DNA of 64,000 bases from CAIYXB01 sp038146805 (GCA_038146805.1 JAYQSH010000004.1:62001-126000); one strand, 5' to 3'. Numbered from the stretch's first letter, positions 35,776 through 44,751 are shown. The notes: generated by a model from the sequence alone, not told the origin. A program made the numbers and translations.

Positions 35776-36681
35776 ATGTACACCGATCAATTAACAATGT
35801 TTAATCCTGGAGACACTCTTCAGGATTACAGAAATAGAATTTCTGCTTATTTTGTTAAGCAAGAAAATGATCATACTGTACGAAAAGTGCAAGATCAATT
35901 AAATACTCTTGTCAACAAATATTGTCCTGACCATGCAAAACAAAAAATTCAAAAAATAATTAATCAAATCAGAATTAATGACTGTAAGGATTTTAATTTA
36001 ATGCAAATTCAAGATGAAGATTCTGCTAATAAAATTGCTTTAGCTTTATTTCAGATTCTTGCAAGCATCATAAATGAAGCAGATAGACTAAACATCGGAA
36101 AAGAAATTATAGATTTTATTAGTAGAAAATTGCTTTTTTTAACTCTAGATGATCCTAAAAACACTGTTTCAGAATATCTTTTTAAACCAAAGATAGTTTT
36201 AGAAGCTCGATACAATCAAAACAATAGAAATTTTGAACTGCGTAGATATTGGGAAGACACTAATGAGCTCCCAATGGGATTTATGGATAAAGACCTTGTT
36301 CATCGAACTTCAGAATTATCAAGAGATTTTGCTCGTTATATATGCCAAGATGAGAACTTAGAACAAGTCTTAGGATATTTGGACAGCTTAATTACTCATA
36401 TTAATAGTAATGAATTAGATTTGACCGACATTAAACATCCATTAGTTATGGAACTAGAAAATCTATTTTATTTACTGGATCAAGCTATTCGATCTGAAGA
36501 ATCAGTCACGCTAAAAAAAGTTGAAAATATTTTTACTGAAGCTGGTAAAAGTCCTAACCCTTTGATAGTTTTTAAAAATCCAGAACAAATAATAAAAAAA
36601 TTAAAATCTCTGTTTAATGACAATGCTACTAAATATATGATCGCTCACCAGAGAGATTGTCTTGAACGACAGGGGTCGTAG
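35776..36681 (+). CDS. Unknown 301-aa cassette protein, intact copy 3
   Basis: No family recognised. Soluble and almost wholly helical; conserved pieces between copies are DQLTMFNPGDTLQDYRNRIS, LFLTLDDPK, VSEYLFKPKIVLEARYNQNN, HRTSELSRDFARYICQDENL and YLDSLITHINSNELDL. The ATG follows TATACT and an AT-rich stretch shared by all three copies. The region at residues of about 70-120 varies most between copies while both sides are nearly identical. The last residues (ERQGS) and stop come from the 208-bp repeat at 36672, so the original gene was longer or ended there. Copies 1 and 2 are broken by insertion sequences, leaving this as the only usable one. Function unknown. Confidence 0.8.
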   Translation: MYTDQLTMFNPGDTLQDYRNRISAYFVKQENDHTVRKVQDQLNTLVNKYCPDHAKQKIQKIINQIRINDCKDFNLMQIQDEDSANKIALALFQILASIINEADRLNIGKEIIDFISRKLLFLTLDDPKNTVSEYLFKPKIVLEARYNQNNRNFELRRYWEDTNELPMGFMDKDLVHRTSELSRDFARYICQDENLEQVLGYLDSLITHINSNELDLTDIKHPLVMELENLFYLLDQAIRSEESVTLKKVENIFTEAGKSPNPLIVFKNPEQIIKKLKSLFNDNATKYMIAHQRDCLERQGS

Positions 36682-36947
36682 ACGGACACAGGACACAAGT
36701 TAGTGTTTACTTTCTAAAGCAACATACTAATTTGAGCTTGGCTCAAATTGTTGTTATTTTTGGTAAAAGTTCAAGTGCCGTTTCGAAAATTTTTCAAAGA
36801 GTGAAAGGTAAAATCAGTAATAAAATTAGAAGTCAAATGGATTTGAAATAAATTTTGTCCTTTGACCGTCTACGACCCCGATAATTTATTGTCCTTTGAC
36901 CGTCTACGACCCCGATAATTTATTGTCCTTTGACCGTCTACGACCCC
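36672..36947 (+). repeat. 208-bp RAYT-derived element (copy k) with tandem right ends
   Basis: A full 208-bp copy (36672-36879) is followed by two further right ends, each 34 bp (TTGTCCTTTGACCGTCTACG then ACCCCGATAATTTA), ending at 36913 and 36947. The three identical right ends form a short tandem array. Confidence 0.92.
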
Positions 36948-37000
36948 GATAATTTAAAATTGATCCTAGAGATGTTCTTTACAGGAAGTTTTAGGTATCG

Positions 37001-37495
37001 CTAAGCTTCAACAAAGCTTGATTTTGGATCTAAGTAACCGTTGGAGTAAGAGATGTTTATATTAAGACGTGACACGGTAGACCTTTTGCCTCTTAGAGAG
37101 AGTAGAGCATAATTCTGAAAACTTTCATCCTCGGCAGCTCTTTGGACAACATTAATAACTTCTTGAGGTAATTTTTCGGTATTTTTACCAGGTATTAATT
37201 TTAAAGTGTTAGAATCTTTATCATACTCTAAGCTAAAGCTAAAATCACCTGTAACTCTTCTGCTATCACTATCTTCTAACTCAACAAAGTTACCTACGTT
37301 ATAAAGAAATAGAGGAGTTAGTAAAGGTCTTTCATCGTTAACGTTGTTTGGTATTCTAGGCTTGATTGAGTTGATTCTTAAAGAGATTGGCTCAATAGAC
37401 CTACTGCTGCTTTCATTCAAAACAAAAACTCTTCTCGAATTAGTATCTTCTTGCTCTGGGATTTGAATATCTCTGCTGTTAATCCAAATATTCAC
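37001..37495 (-). CDS. Unknown 164-aa protein, last gene of a three-gene operon
   Basis: No family recognised; beta-rich with several Ser/Arg pairs, no signal peptide or membrane helix. Its start ATGA overlaps the stop of the oxidoreductase gene by 4 bp, so translation is probably coupled. Pieces such as FSFSLEYDKDSNTLKLIPG and RLNINISYSNGYLDP suggest a small beta-sandwich. Its job is likely tied to the two genes before it. Confidence 0.7.
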   Translation of the reverse strand: MNIWINSRDIQIPEQEDTNSRRVFVLNESSSRSIEPISLRINSIKPRIPNNVNDERPLLTPLFLYNVGNFVELEDSDSRRVTGDFSFSLEYDKDSNTLKLIPGKNTEKLPQEVINVVQRAAEDESFQNYALLSLRGKRSTVSRLNINISYSNGYLDPKSSFVEA

Positions 37496-39249
37496 AGCAG
37501 CTTGAGTGTCTGAGCTCTAAAACCAATTGCCACAGCATTTTCTGCCCCATTTCTAAGCAAAGCTTCTCTAGCTTCACGTGGTAATTGAGCAAGTTTTTCT
37601 AAGTTATCAAACCCAGCTCTTGACGCAGTACCAGTTATCAAAACTGATGGATCATTTGTTAAAGTTTCTGCTACAGAAACTTCTTCGTTTGTTGGTAAAT
37701 TTAGCGGACTTTTTAGTTCAGCTTCAGCAAGTTGATCTGAGTATCTTTGTAAAATTTCTCTAATTGCATTAGGTCTAAAACCTGTAGCGGCGATTCCGTA
37801 ATCAGCTACGATTCTGTTGCCTGCATTATCAGGAATTTCATTTCCTTCTTGATCAAAGAAGACTAATGGTCTATCCATAGGTTCACCTTCATTGTTAGCA
37901 TAGTCAACGTCAACAACTCTAGAATTCACTATTTCTATAAAATTACCTCTACCATTTCTTGGTTTTAGATCGTTGATTTGAGCGTATCTCGGTCTAGAGC
38001 TTAAATCCTGTTGAGTAATTACATAAACTTTTTTGATATTTTGGACTTCACGATTAGCGTCTTTAAATAAATTACCTATATTCTCTATTAAAGTATCAGC
38101 AGAGTTACCGCCCCCCCAAATAACCAAAGTATCACCTTTGATAATTCTTTCTGGACCATTGAATCTACTAGATAGTGCCCTGAAAGCTTCTAGTGTTTTA
38201 GTTATTTTGGGTAAAGTTTCTTTACGAGTATCTTCTATTACTTTTTCAGCACGTGAACCTTCCAACTCAAAACCATAACCATCTTCACCAAGACCGCTCG
38301 ATACAAATAAACCATCTGTCCTTAATTTAAGTTCTTTTTTAGAGCCATCTTTATTCGTGATTTCGAGGGTAACAATTTTATCTCCTTGGCTTTCTGGATC
38401 TGGATTCTTGGCAATATCTATTAATCTTGTTGAAAGTGCAAGATTGTTAGTGAGTAATGCAGTTTGCATTGATAGAATTAACTGCAACTCTTCATTTGTA
38501 GGGTATCTTGCTTTAGAAGTGTCGTCTGGTGTAGGTAAATAATCTACTGTAGTGTTGATACTTCCTGCTCTTGTATCTTCTCCAACTTTTCTTTCACCTG
38601 GATACCATCTGGTAGTAGGATTGCCATAGGCTCTAACTGTTTTAAGCTCATTACCATTAGGAAGATCTGGCATGGTTCTTCCTTCAATGCCTCTAGAGTT
38701 TGCACTATTAAGTTCCCAAGCAGGTCCTTCCGGTACTGCAAACGGACCTCCTGGCTGTTTGCCAGCATCTATAACCAAGGTCTGTCTGGCTAGATTAGGA
38801 TTATTGCGCACAAGCTCACCTAAGCCTGCTAAGCCATCGGGACCCAATCCTATCTGAACCAGAGGTACATAGTCTCCGTCTTGTAGATTTGCTAAAGTGT
38901 TTTCTGATACTTTATTGAAATGTTGTCTTAAAAACTCAGATGTTTCTCCAGGACTCACTGAAGCACATGCAACTAAATAAGGGTTTAGGGTAGAAAGGAT
39001 TTCTACTGATCTTAAATATCTTTCTTCAGTTGGACTAAGTTCCCTTTGTTTTCTGAGAAGACTTAACCTTAATTCATACTTAGATCTAGGATTGATACCT
39101 TCATTGGCTGCACTATTTAAGTAACGAGCTATCTGCATTGCCGTTTTAGGATTTGCTCTTAAAGATTCTACTAAAGGGTAGATAGTAGCTAGGAACCTGT
39201 CCCTGACATGATTCCATGCTGGCTTATTATTGCCGAGTTCTGGTGACAA
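37492..39249 (-). CDS. FAD/NAD(P)-dependent oxidoreductase (monooxygenase-like), 585 aa
   Basis: Two dinucleotide-binding motifs are visible: GLGPDGL at residues 134-140 followed by VIDAGKQPGGPF (FAD site), and VIWGGGNSAD at about 376-385 (NADPH site). The ATGFRPN signature near residue 485 is typical of flavoprotein monooxygenases and thioredoxin-reductase-like enzymes. The N-terminal ~125 residues are a helical extension not typical of these families. The substrate is unknown. The start overlaps the end of the 640-aa gene by 61 bp in another frame, and the stop overlaps the 164-aa gene, so the three form one operon. No signal peptide. Confidence 0.8.
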   Translation of the reverse strand: MSPELGNNKPAWNHVRDRFLATIYPLVESLRANPKTAMQIARYLNSAANEGINPRSKYELRLSLLRKQRELSPTEERYLRSVEILSTLNPYLVACASVSPGETSEFLRQHFNKVSENTLANLQDGDYVPLVQIGLGPDGLAGLGELVRNNPNLARQTLVIDAGKQPGGPFAVPEGPAWELNSANSRGIEGRTMPDLPNGNELKTVRAYGNPTTRWYPGERKVGEDTRAGSINTTVDYLPTPDDTSKARYPTNEELQLILSMQTALLTNNLALSTRLIDIAKNPDPESQGDKIVTLEITNKDGSKKELKLRTDGLFVSSGLGEDGYGFELEGSRAEKVIEDTRKETLPKITKTLEAFRALSSRFNGPERIIKGDTLVIWGGGNSADTLIENIGNLFKDANREVQNIKKVYVITQQDLSSRPRYAQINDLKPRNGRGNFIEIVNSRVVDVDYANNEGEPMDRPLVFFDQEGNEIPDNAGNRIVADYGIAATGFRPNAIREILQRYSDQLAEAELKSPLNLPTNEEVSVAETLTNDPSVLITGTASRAGFDNLEKLAQLPREAREALLRNGAENAVAIGFRAQTLKLL

Positions 39250-41111
39250 AATCTTTCTTCTAGCCTAGTTTGCTCGGCTTGGTCAATTTCAGGTGCGATA
39301 CGAGCATCAAAATCATCTGGTCTATCAGTAGCAACAAAACTTCTAACTAATTGAGTAAGCTGTTTTCTAATTTCTAGTCGATTAATAGTATCAGTTGGAA
39401 GAGAATTAATTATATTTATCACTGCATCAAAATCAGTATTCGGAAACTCCTCTCTAAGCTGAGTGGCATTTTCAAAGTCTCTAAAAGTATTTAAATCCTT
39501 AGCTATAGCCAAAGCTGTGTCTTTGATATTTTTTACTGCCATTGTATAATCTAAGCCTGGAATTGATGCTCTGATAGGAGCTTGTGCAATCGATTCTAAT
39601 AATGCATCGATGTCTATGTTGCTTTTATTAGTATTAGGATCAGTTGTATCAAAATTTCCCTGGGTTATTTTTGTAAATAAGCTTGATCTTAATTCAGAAA
39701 GCTCTAGCTGGTAAACAAGTCTCGTTAATTCCAAGCCAGCTTCTCGAGTGCTAGTCTCAGATGATTTAAGTAAAGGGTCAATTTTATCTAATAATGATTG
39801 GATAGTTGTATCATCAGTCAGTGCTTGGCTTATAACTTGGTTTGCTTGTACAACTAGGTCTCTTTTTTTCCTGGCTAAAACAGCATCTTTAAGATCTGCT
39901 TTTAATTGAACGTCTGAGACTTCTGCTCCTTCATAGGCAGATATAGTTTGCAAAGCATCTGATAGGTCTTGTCCTGATGTAATTATTTGGTAAACATTCT
40001 GCCTGAGCTTTCTTTGTTTTAAACTTAATGTTAAATCATCAACTAGCTTGCATACTTCAGCCTGTGTATCATCGTCAGAAGACATACTCATAACCCTTTG
40101 CAGTCTTTTTAATGAGTCAGGATTTTGGGTTTCTAGGTAGGCTTGAAGGTTTGCTTTTAGTTCATCCTTGATACTTGAATTTTTTAAAAGATTAATGATT
40201 TTTATTAAGTTTGTGCAGTCATTTCTGGAAAGTTTACCGCCATTTAAACTTGTAAATCGAACTCCTGCTCCAGTTCTAGAATTTTCTAATTTACTACGGT
40301 TGTTCAAGACATAGTTTACTCCACCCAATAGGATATTACTTGGATTGATTAAAGCTGTAAGCTGACTTTCTTCAGTGAAATCTCCGTTAAGGACTCCTTG
40401 AAGAGCAAAGTTAAACCCTTTGATTTCTGAAGTTGATGTATTTAAAGCAATAGCTGATGAAGACCTCTCTTCAATTAATTTCATTAGAAGAGGAAGAGCT
40501 TTTCTAGGGAGTTTACCACCATTTAAATCTGTAAATCGAACTCCTGCTCCAGTTCTAGAACTTTCTAATTTACTACGGTTGTTTAAGACATAGTTTACTC
40601 CACCCAATAGGATATTACTTGGATTGATTAAAGCTGTAAGCTGACTTTCTTCAGTGAAATCTCCGTTAAGGACTCCTTGAAGAGCAAAGTTAAACCCTTT
40701 GATTTCTGAAGTTGATGTATTTAAAGCAATAGCTGATGAAGACCTCTCTTCAATTAATTTCATTAGAAGAGGAAGAGCTTTTCTAGGGAGTTTACCACCA
40801 TTTAAATCTGTAAATCGAACTCCTGCTCCAGTTCTAGAACTTTCTAATTTACTACGGTTGTTTAAGACATAGTTTACTCCACCCAATAGGATATTACTTG
40901 GATTGATTAAAGCTGTAAGCTGACTTTCTTCAGTGAAATCTCCGTTTAAAACTCCCTCTAATACAAAATTAAAACCTCTTACTAATGCTTGATCATTACT
41001 TAACTGCCCAAGCTCTTCTATAGCTTCACTAGCCTGAGTAGTTTCAGCATTTGGAGTATTTGCATTGTTTGGGTCAATCTGCTTTATTGGAAATGGATTA
41101 ATCCTAGTCAT
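39189..41111 (-). CDS. Unknown 640-aa protein with three 93-residue tandem repeats
   Basis: No family recognised. Residues 46-138, 139-231 and about 232-310 repeat the unit GFNF[AV]L[QE]GVLNGDFTEESQ ... LNGGKL; the first two are nearly identical in DNA (period 279 bp), showing recent duplication, while the third diverges at its end. The rest is long helical, acidic sequence. The N-terminus is Pro/Asn-rich without a signal peptide. TATATT lies 4 bases before the ATG, pointing to a leaderless start. It leads the operon with the flavin oxidoreductase, so it may be its partner or scaffold (inference). Confidence 0.75.
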   Translation of the reverse strand: MTRINPFPIKQIDPNNANTPNAETTQASEAIEELGQLSNDQALVRGFNFVLEGVLNGDFTEESQLTALINPSNILLGGVNYVLNNRSKLESSRTGAGVRFTDLNGGKLPRKALPLLMKLIEERSSSAIALNTSTSEIKGFNFALQGVLNGDFTEESQLTALINPSNILLGGVNYVLNNRSKLESSRTGAGVRFTDLNGGKLPRKALPLLMKLIEERSSSAIALNTSTSEIKGFNFALQGVLNGDFTEESQLTALINPSNILLGGVNYVLNNRSKLENSRTGAGVRFTSLNGGKLSRNDCTNLIKIINLLKNSSIKDELKANLQAYLETQNPDSLKRLQRVMSMSSDDDTQAEVCKLVDDLTLSLKQRKLRQNVYQIITSGQDLSDALQTISAYEGAEVSDVQLKADLKDAVLARKKRDLVVQANQVISQALTDDTTIQSLLDKIDPLLKSSETSTREAGLELTRLVYQLELSELRSSLFTKITQGNFDTTDPNTNKSNIDIDALLESIAQAPIRASIPGLDYTMAVKNIKDTALAIAKDLNTFRDFENATQLREEFPNTDFDAVINIINSLPTDTINRLEIRKQLTQLVRSFVATDRPDDFDARIAPEIDQAEQTRLEERFCHQNSAIISQHGIMSGTGS

Positions 41112-41209
41112 ATGTAATATATATGATTAAAATCGTGGATTTTGATATTAACTTTAATTATTTTAGGTGCTATTGTCTAAGGTTTAATCTAAAGCCTATA
41201 CTGCCGATT

Positions 41210-41987
41210 CTAAGTCTTAATAGTGGGAGTTAGTACAGAATTTTTGATTTCATTCTTATTCAAACCCACATAGTGGATTAGTGAAGTGTCGAAGTTGCTT
41301 AGTTCTTGACCGAGAAAATCTTCAAGTGTTTTACCTTCGCCAGTACTGATATTGAAGATGCCAGTTTTCTTTTCCTCAATAACTTTCTTGATCTTGGCGA
41401 TGGCATCATCGATATAAATAAAGTCTCTAATAATTTGTCCAGCTTTATCGGAGTTAATGCTAAGAAATTCATTTTTTTCAAGTTTGTTTTTCGCGATTTG
41501 GTAAAAGCCTCTTACAGCATATTCTTTACCGTAGGGATTGGCGATGCGTAAAATCACATGCTTTGCAAAAAGCATCTTTGATAAAAGACTCAAGTCTGAG
41601 TTTGTTGTCACCATAGTTGTTGACTGGTTTACACTCAGAGTCGATATTGAGTGCTTTGCCAGTATTTTCACCATAGACAGCAGCAGAAGAAAAGAAAACA
41701 ACACGTGCATTTTTATTTAACTGAGTCAGAAACTTAAGTTCAGCTTCGTTATCTGCTAAATAAGCACAGTGAATCACAGTGTCAAAGCCACCTAAGTCAA
41801 GCTCAAAGTGCTTAGTTAAATCTGCTTCTTTGAGCTTAAAATTTTTGACTAGGATACGCTCTGCTTTAAAATGTCTATCAAGCAAAACCACTTCTTCATA
41901 AGTACTAAGATTTAAGGAATTCACTAAGTGACTCCCCAAATATCCTGATGCTCCTGTAATTAAGATTTTCTGAGCCACGAGATTCAT
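41210..41987 (-). pseudogene. NAD-dependent epimerase/dehydratase, one-base frameshift
   Basis: Extended SDR enzyme, probably acting on a nucleotide sugar. First frame: ITGASGYLGSHLV (NAD loop), SSAAVYGE and YGDNK (catalytic Tyr-x-x-x-Lys). Second frame: HVILRIANPYG, RDFIYIDDA and GIFNISTGEGKTL. The frames meet at the T5 run (A5 on the plus strand, 41567-41571); removing one base gives KDAFAKHVILRI. It is about 258 residues, short for the family (about 310). Either a recent pseudogene or a sequencing error. It lies at the island edge, next to an IS3-family element. Confidence 0.8.
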
Positions 41988-42031
41988 TATAAATGATTAT
42001 TTATATAAATGGATTGAAGTGTCCCTGTAAA

Positions 42032-42946
42032 TTAAACAAGCTTATTCGTAATACTTTTCCTAGATTTATTACTTAAGTTCACAAACTTAATTGTACAACT
42101 TTCTAAGTCTTGAATTACTAAAGGCTTAGTAAAGTTTTGATAGCACTTAAGTGGTGACCTCATACCTAACGATTGATGAGGTCTTCTGTTGTTGTAGTAT
42201 TCAACAAATTCTTTAACTCCTATTTTTACCTCCTTGATTGTTTTGAAATATTTAGGATAAATACATTCTTGTTTCAGCGTTCTCCAAAATCTTTCTACTA
42301 TTGCATTATCAGTAGCTCGACCTTTACCATCCATTGATATTGCTACTTGATGCTCTAAAAGCACCTGAGTAAATTCTTGGCTAGTAAACTGACTGCCCTG
42401 ATCGCTATTAAATATTTCAGGACAACCATATTGTTCAATTGCTTCCTCTAGGGCTTCAATGCAAAAACTTGTGTCCATCATATTTGAGATGCGATAGCTT
42501 AGCACTGACCTGCTAAACAAATCGATAATAGCAACCATAAAACAAAAGCCTTGCTGAGTTCTAATGTATGTGATATCAGTGCCCCAAACATGATTTGGTT
42601 TATCAATCACTAAATTCCTTAGCAAGTAAGCATATTTTTTGTGTTCCTTCATTGCCTTGCTAGTATTGGGTTTCGGAGCTTGAGCTACCAATCCCATTGC
42701 CTTCATTAGCTTAGATACTCTATCTTTACCAACTTTAAGACCATGGTGTTCTTTTAAAGCCCAGCGCATATTTCTACAGCCAAACATTGGTTGTTTCGTA
42801 TACTCCTGATCTATTGCATCCATAATTTTTTTATCTCCATCTGAAAACTCGGGCTTAGGTTTTCTATAATACTTAGAGCGATCGATGTTAAGCAACCCAC
42901 ATTGATGCGTGATTGGAAATTTTGAATCACCATCCATGAGGCTCAT
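42032..42946 (-). CDS. IS3-family transposase OrfB
   Basis: Integrase-core transposase, 304 residues, apparently intact. The DDE residues sit in VWGTDITYI, FNSDQGSQFTS and DNAIVERFWRTLK; YYNNRRPHQSLG follows as usual. It overlaps orfA by 20 bp, and a run of nine A's at the overlap (about 42971-42980) should produce the OrfAB fusion by -1 slippage. It may be active. Confidence 0.95.
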   Translation of the reverse strand: MSLMDGDSKFPITHQCGLLNIDRSKYYRKPKPEFSDGDKKIMDAIDQEYTKQPMFGCRNMRWALKEHHGLKVGKDRVSKLMKAMGLVAQAPKPNTSKAMKEHKKYAYLLRNLVIDKPNHVWGTDITYIRTQQGFCFMVAIIDLFSRSVLSYRISNMMDTSFCIEALEEAIEQYGCPEIFNSDQGSQFTSQEFTQVLLEHQVAISMDGKGRATDNAIVERFWRTLKQECIYPKYFKTIKEVKIGVKEFVEYYNNRRPHQSLGMRSPLKCYQNFTKPLVIQDLESCTIKFVNLSNKSRKSITNKLV

Positions 42947-43256
42947 TCTCCCATTGAAATCCAGCTTCCCTATATTTTTTTTTAACCCAGTCGATCATGA
43001 CCGTTTGTTCACCAATTAAATTTTTGAGCTCTTTAATTTGATTTTCTTTTTGCCTGAGTTTTTCTTTATGTTCTTCTTCAATTTTTGAATCAAAAACAGA
43101 AGCCGAATTCTCTTTGAGTTTTTTAACCCAATCTCTCAAAGTTTTTGGATCGATTCTGTACTTAGAAGCAATCGTAGAAATCGCTTCTTCATCTTTTAAC
43201 GCTTCCAAAGCTGCTTTTGCTTTCAGCTCTGAGCTAATTTTTCTGTAACCTGGCAT
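42927..43256 (-). CDS. IS3-family OrfA
   Basis: 109-residue DNA-binding protein: a homeodomain-like helix-turn-helix (AISTIASKYRIDPKTLRDWV) followed by a coiled coil (KIEEEHKEKLRQKENQIKEL). It ends in the slippery A-run leading into orfB, and GGAGAAAGAAA precedes the ATG. Confidence 0.93.
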   Translation of the reverse strand: MPGYRKISSELKAKAALEALKDEEAISTIASKYRIDPKTLRDWVKKLKENSASVFDSKIEEEHKEKLRQKENQIKELKNLIGEQTVMIDWVKKKYREAGFQWENEPHGW

Positions 43257-43426
43257 TTTCTTTCTCCTTTTAGTCTTTACGATTTTATCAGGAAAAAGTA
43301 TTTCGTTTTACTGGCCTCATATTACAGGGACATTACAGAGCCATATGACTCAAATCAAGAAAACTTCTGACTAAATTACCGATTCTCAAATCCACCATAA
43401 GATATAGATAATATCACTAATTAATG

Positions 43427-44650
43427 GGCAATTTCCAACTTCTAGCTTAATTCTTTAGACGAACTCATAGATTCATTGATAATCATAGCTTATTTCAATT
43501 TTAAAAGAAAGATAAATTTTTCTAAATCATAGGTTGAAACCACCAGGTTTTTGGACTCAGGCGTGTTTGATCAGGAGAAATTAGATTCTCCGTCAGCTGC
43601 AAAGTTAAATTTTAGTCAACTGGTATCGAGTTGAAGTTCTCTCTGCAAGGCTTCTGCTGGTGTCAACCAATCCAAACATTTCATTGGAACAGTCCTCAGG
43701 TTCTCTGCAATTTGATCTAACTCTGCTTGAGTTACATTGTTAAAATCAGTTCCCTTAGGATGGTAGACTCTCAATTCTTTGTTGAGTTGTTCAATAGCAC
43801 CTTTTTCGTATGGAGCGGAAGGTCTAGTGAAATAAGTTGGAACACCAGTCAGAGCCCTGATTACAGAGTGACCTACAAATGACTTGTCATTGTCAGTTGA
43901 AAAACTTTTTGTCCAGCTTGTAATCAAATTAGTTTTAATTGCTTCTGTTGTTAGTAGTTCAGTTTTGTTTTCAAGTTTAATCAAGAAAGGATATCTCGTT
44001 TTTCTTTCTCTACCACTTAGCACACAAGCCTTGCTACCACTGCATCCTATGACAAAATCAATTTCCAAGTGTCCAAACTCTTCTTTGGTGTTTGCTTTTT
44101 CTGGGCGTTTTGAGATGCTTACTCGATCAGAAATACCATGCTTGGATGATAGCCGGTGATTGCGTTTCCAGTATTTTTTATGTTTGCGGTATCGTTTTAA
44201 TTTTGGATTAGAGTTGATGAAAATGTATATTGCACTTCTACTAACTTGCAGACCTTTTCGTTTAGCAAGTCTTGAAATTTGTTCTGGACTTCTTCGTTTC
44301 TTGAGCTCATCCTTGATAAATTTTTGAATTTCAGGGTCACCAAGGACTGGTTTCTCTCGTTGTATCTTTCTAGAGTCTGCTAATTCTTGAGCTTTTTCTG
44401 GATTATAGGTCCCCTCTACTGAATTTCTAGCAAGTTCTTGGCTAATTGCTGATTGGCTGAAGCCTAATTGTTCGGCAATAGTTCGCTGGTAGGGCTGAAA
44501 ATGCATAATTAATGCGATATTTCGGCGTTTCTCTAGGGTAAGACGTTGGTAAGTGCTCATTTTCGTTGTGGTTTTTCACTATTTACAACCGATGAGCACT
44601 TCTTTTTGTGTATTAACTTTCTTTAAATTAGCTGGTCAATGGAAACTGCC
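43427..44650 (-). mobile_element. IS30-type insertion sequence, copy 3
   Basis: 1,224 bp, both ends present. The central part differs from copies 1 and 2 by many silent changes (about 43740-44100), so it is an older or separately acquired version. The flanks AATG and CTGA do not match. It truncates an ISL3-type transposase remnant on its right. Confidence 0.93.
43616..44560 (-). CDS. IS30-family transposase (copy 3)
   Basis: 314 residues starting at MSTYQRL; the GTG used as a longer start in other copies is out of frame here because of an extra A. The DDE triad is intact (GHLEID, STDND, EKGAIEQLN). Codons in the middle third differ from copies 1 and 2 while the protein is largely kept, which speaks for purifying selection on a functional enzyme. 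Confidence 0.94.
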   Translation of the reverse strand: MSTYQRLTLEKRRNIALIMHFQPYQRTIAEQLGFSQSAISQELARNSVEGTYNPEKAQELADSRKIQREKPVLGDPEIQKFIKDELKKRRSPEQISRLAKRKGLQVSRSAIYIFINSNPKLKRYRKHKKYWKRNHRLSSKHGISDRVSISKRPEKANTKEEFGHLEIDFVIGCSGSKACVLSGRERKTRYPFLIKLENKTELLTTEAIKTNLITSWTKSFSTDNDKSFVGHSVIRALTGVPTYFTRPSAPYEKGAIEQLNKELRVYHPKGTDFNNVTQAELDQIAENLRTVPMKCLDWLTPAEALQRELQLDTS

Positions 44651-44652
44651 CT

Positions 44653-44751
44653 GAAGGCTATCACAACAAAATGGAAGTAATATCTAGAAGAGCTTATGGA
44701 TTTAGAAATTTTGAAAACTACAGACAAAGGGTTTTGCTACAATGTGCGTGA
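44653..44751 (+). pseudogene. C-terminal remnant of an ISL3-type transposase
   Basis: Reads EGYHNKMEVISRRAYGFRNF then ENYRQRVLLQCA-stop. This is the usual C-terminus of ISL3-family transposases (G-[FY]-x-N-K ... R-R-A-[YF]-G-[FY]-R-N-F). The rest is cut off by IS30 copy 3. Confidence 0.75.

Larger units (their letters stand above)
42020..43332 (-). mobile_element. IS3-family element of the OrfA/OrfB (IS51/IS407-like) type
   Basis: 1,313 bp with perfect 11-bp inverted ends TGTCCCTGTAA. It is unrelated to the other IS3-type copies in the island and appears once. The flanks do not show a clear target duplication. Confidence 0.9.

Noticed and set aside
14860..36947. CRISPR array made of the repeated GGGGTCGTAGACGG sequences
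   Set aside because: Spacing is kilobases, the repeats are inverted-end elements of 208 bp derived from a transposase gene, and no cas gene or regular spacers exist.
41306..41551. Plus-strand frame opposite the epimerase
   Set aside because: The sense frames give clear epimerase motifs; this is an antisense shadow.
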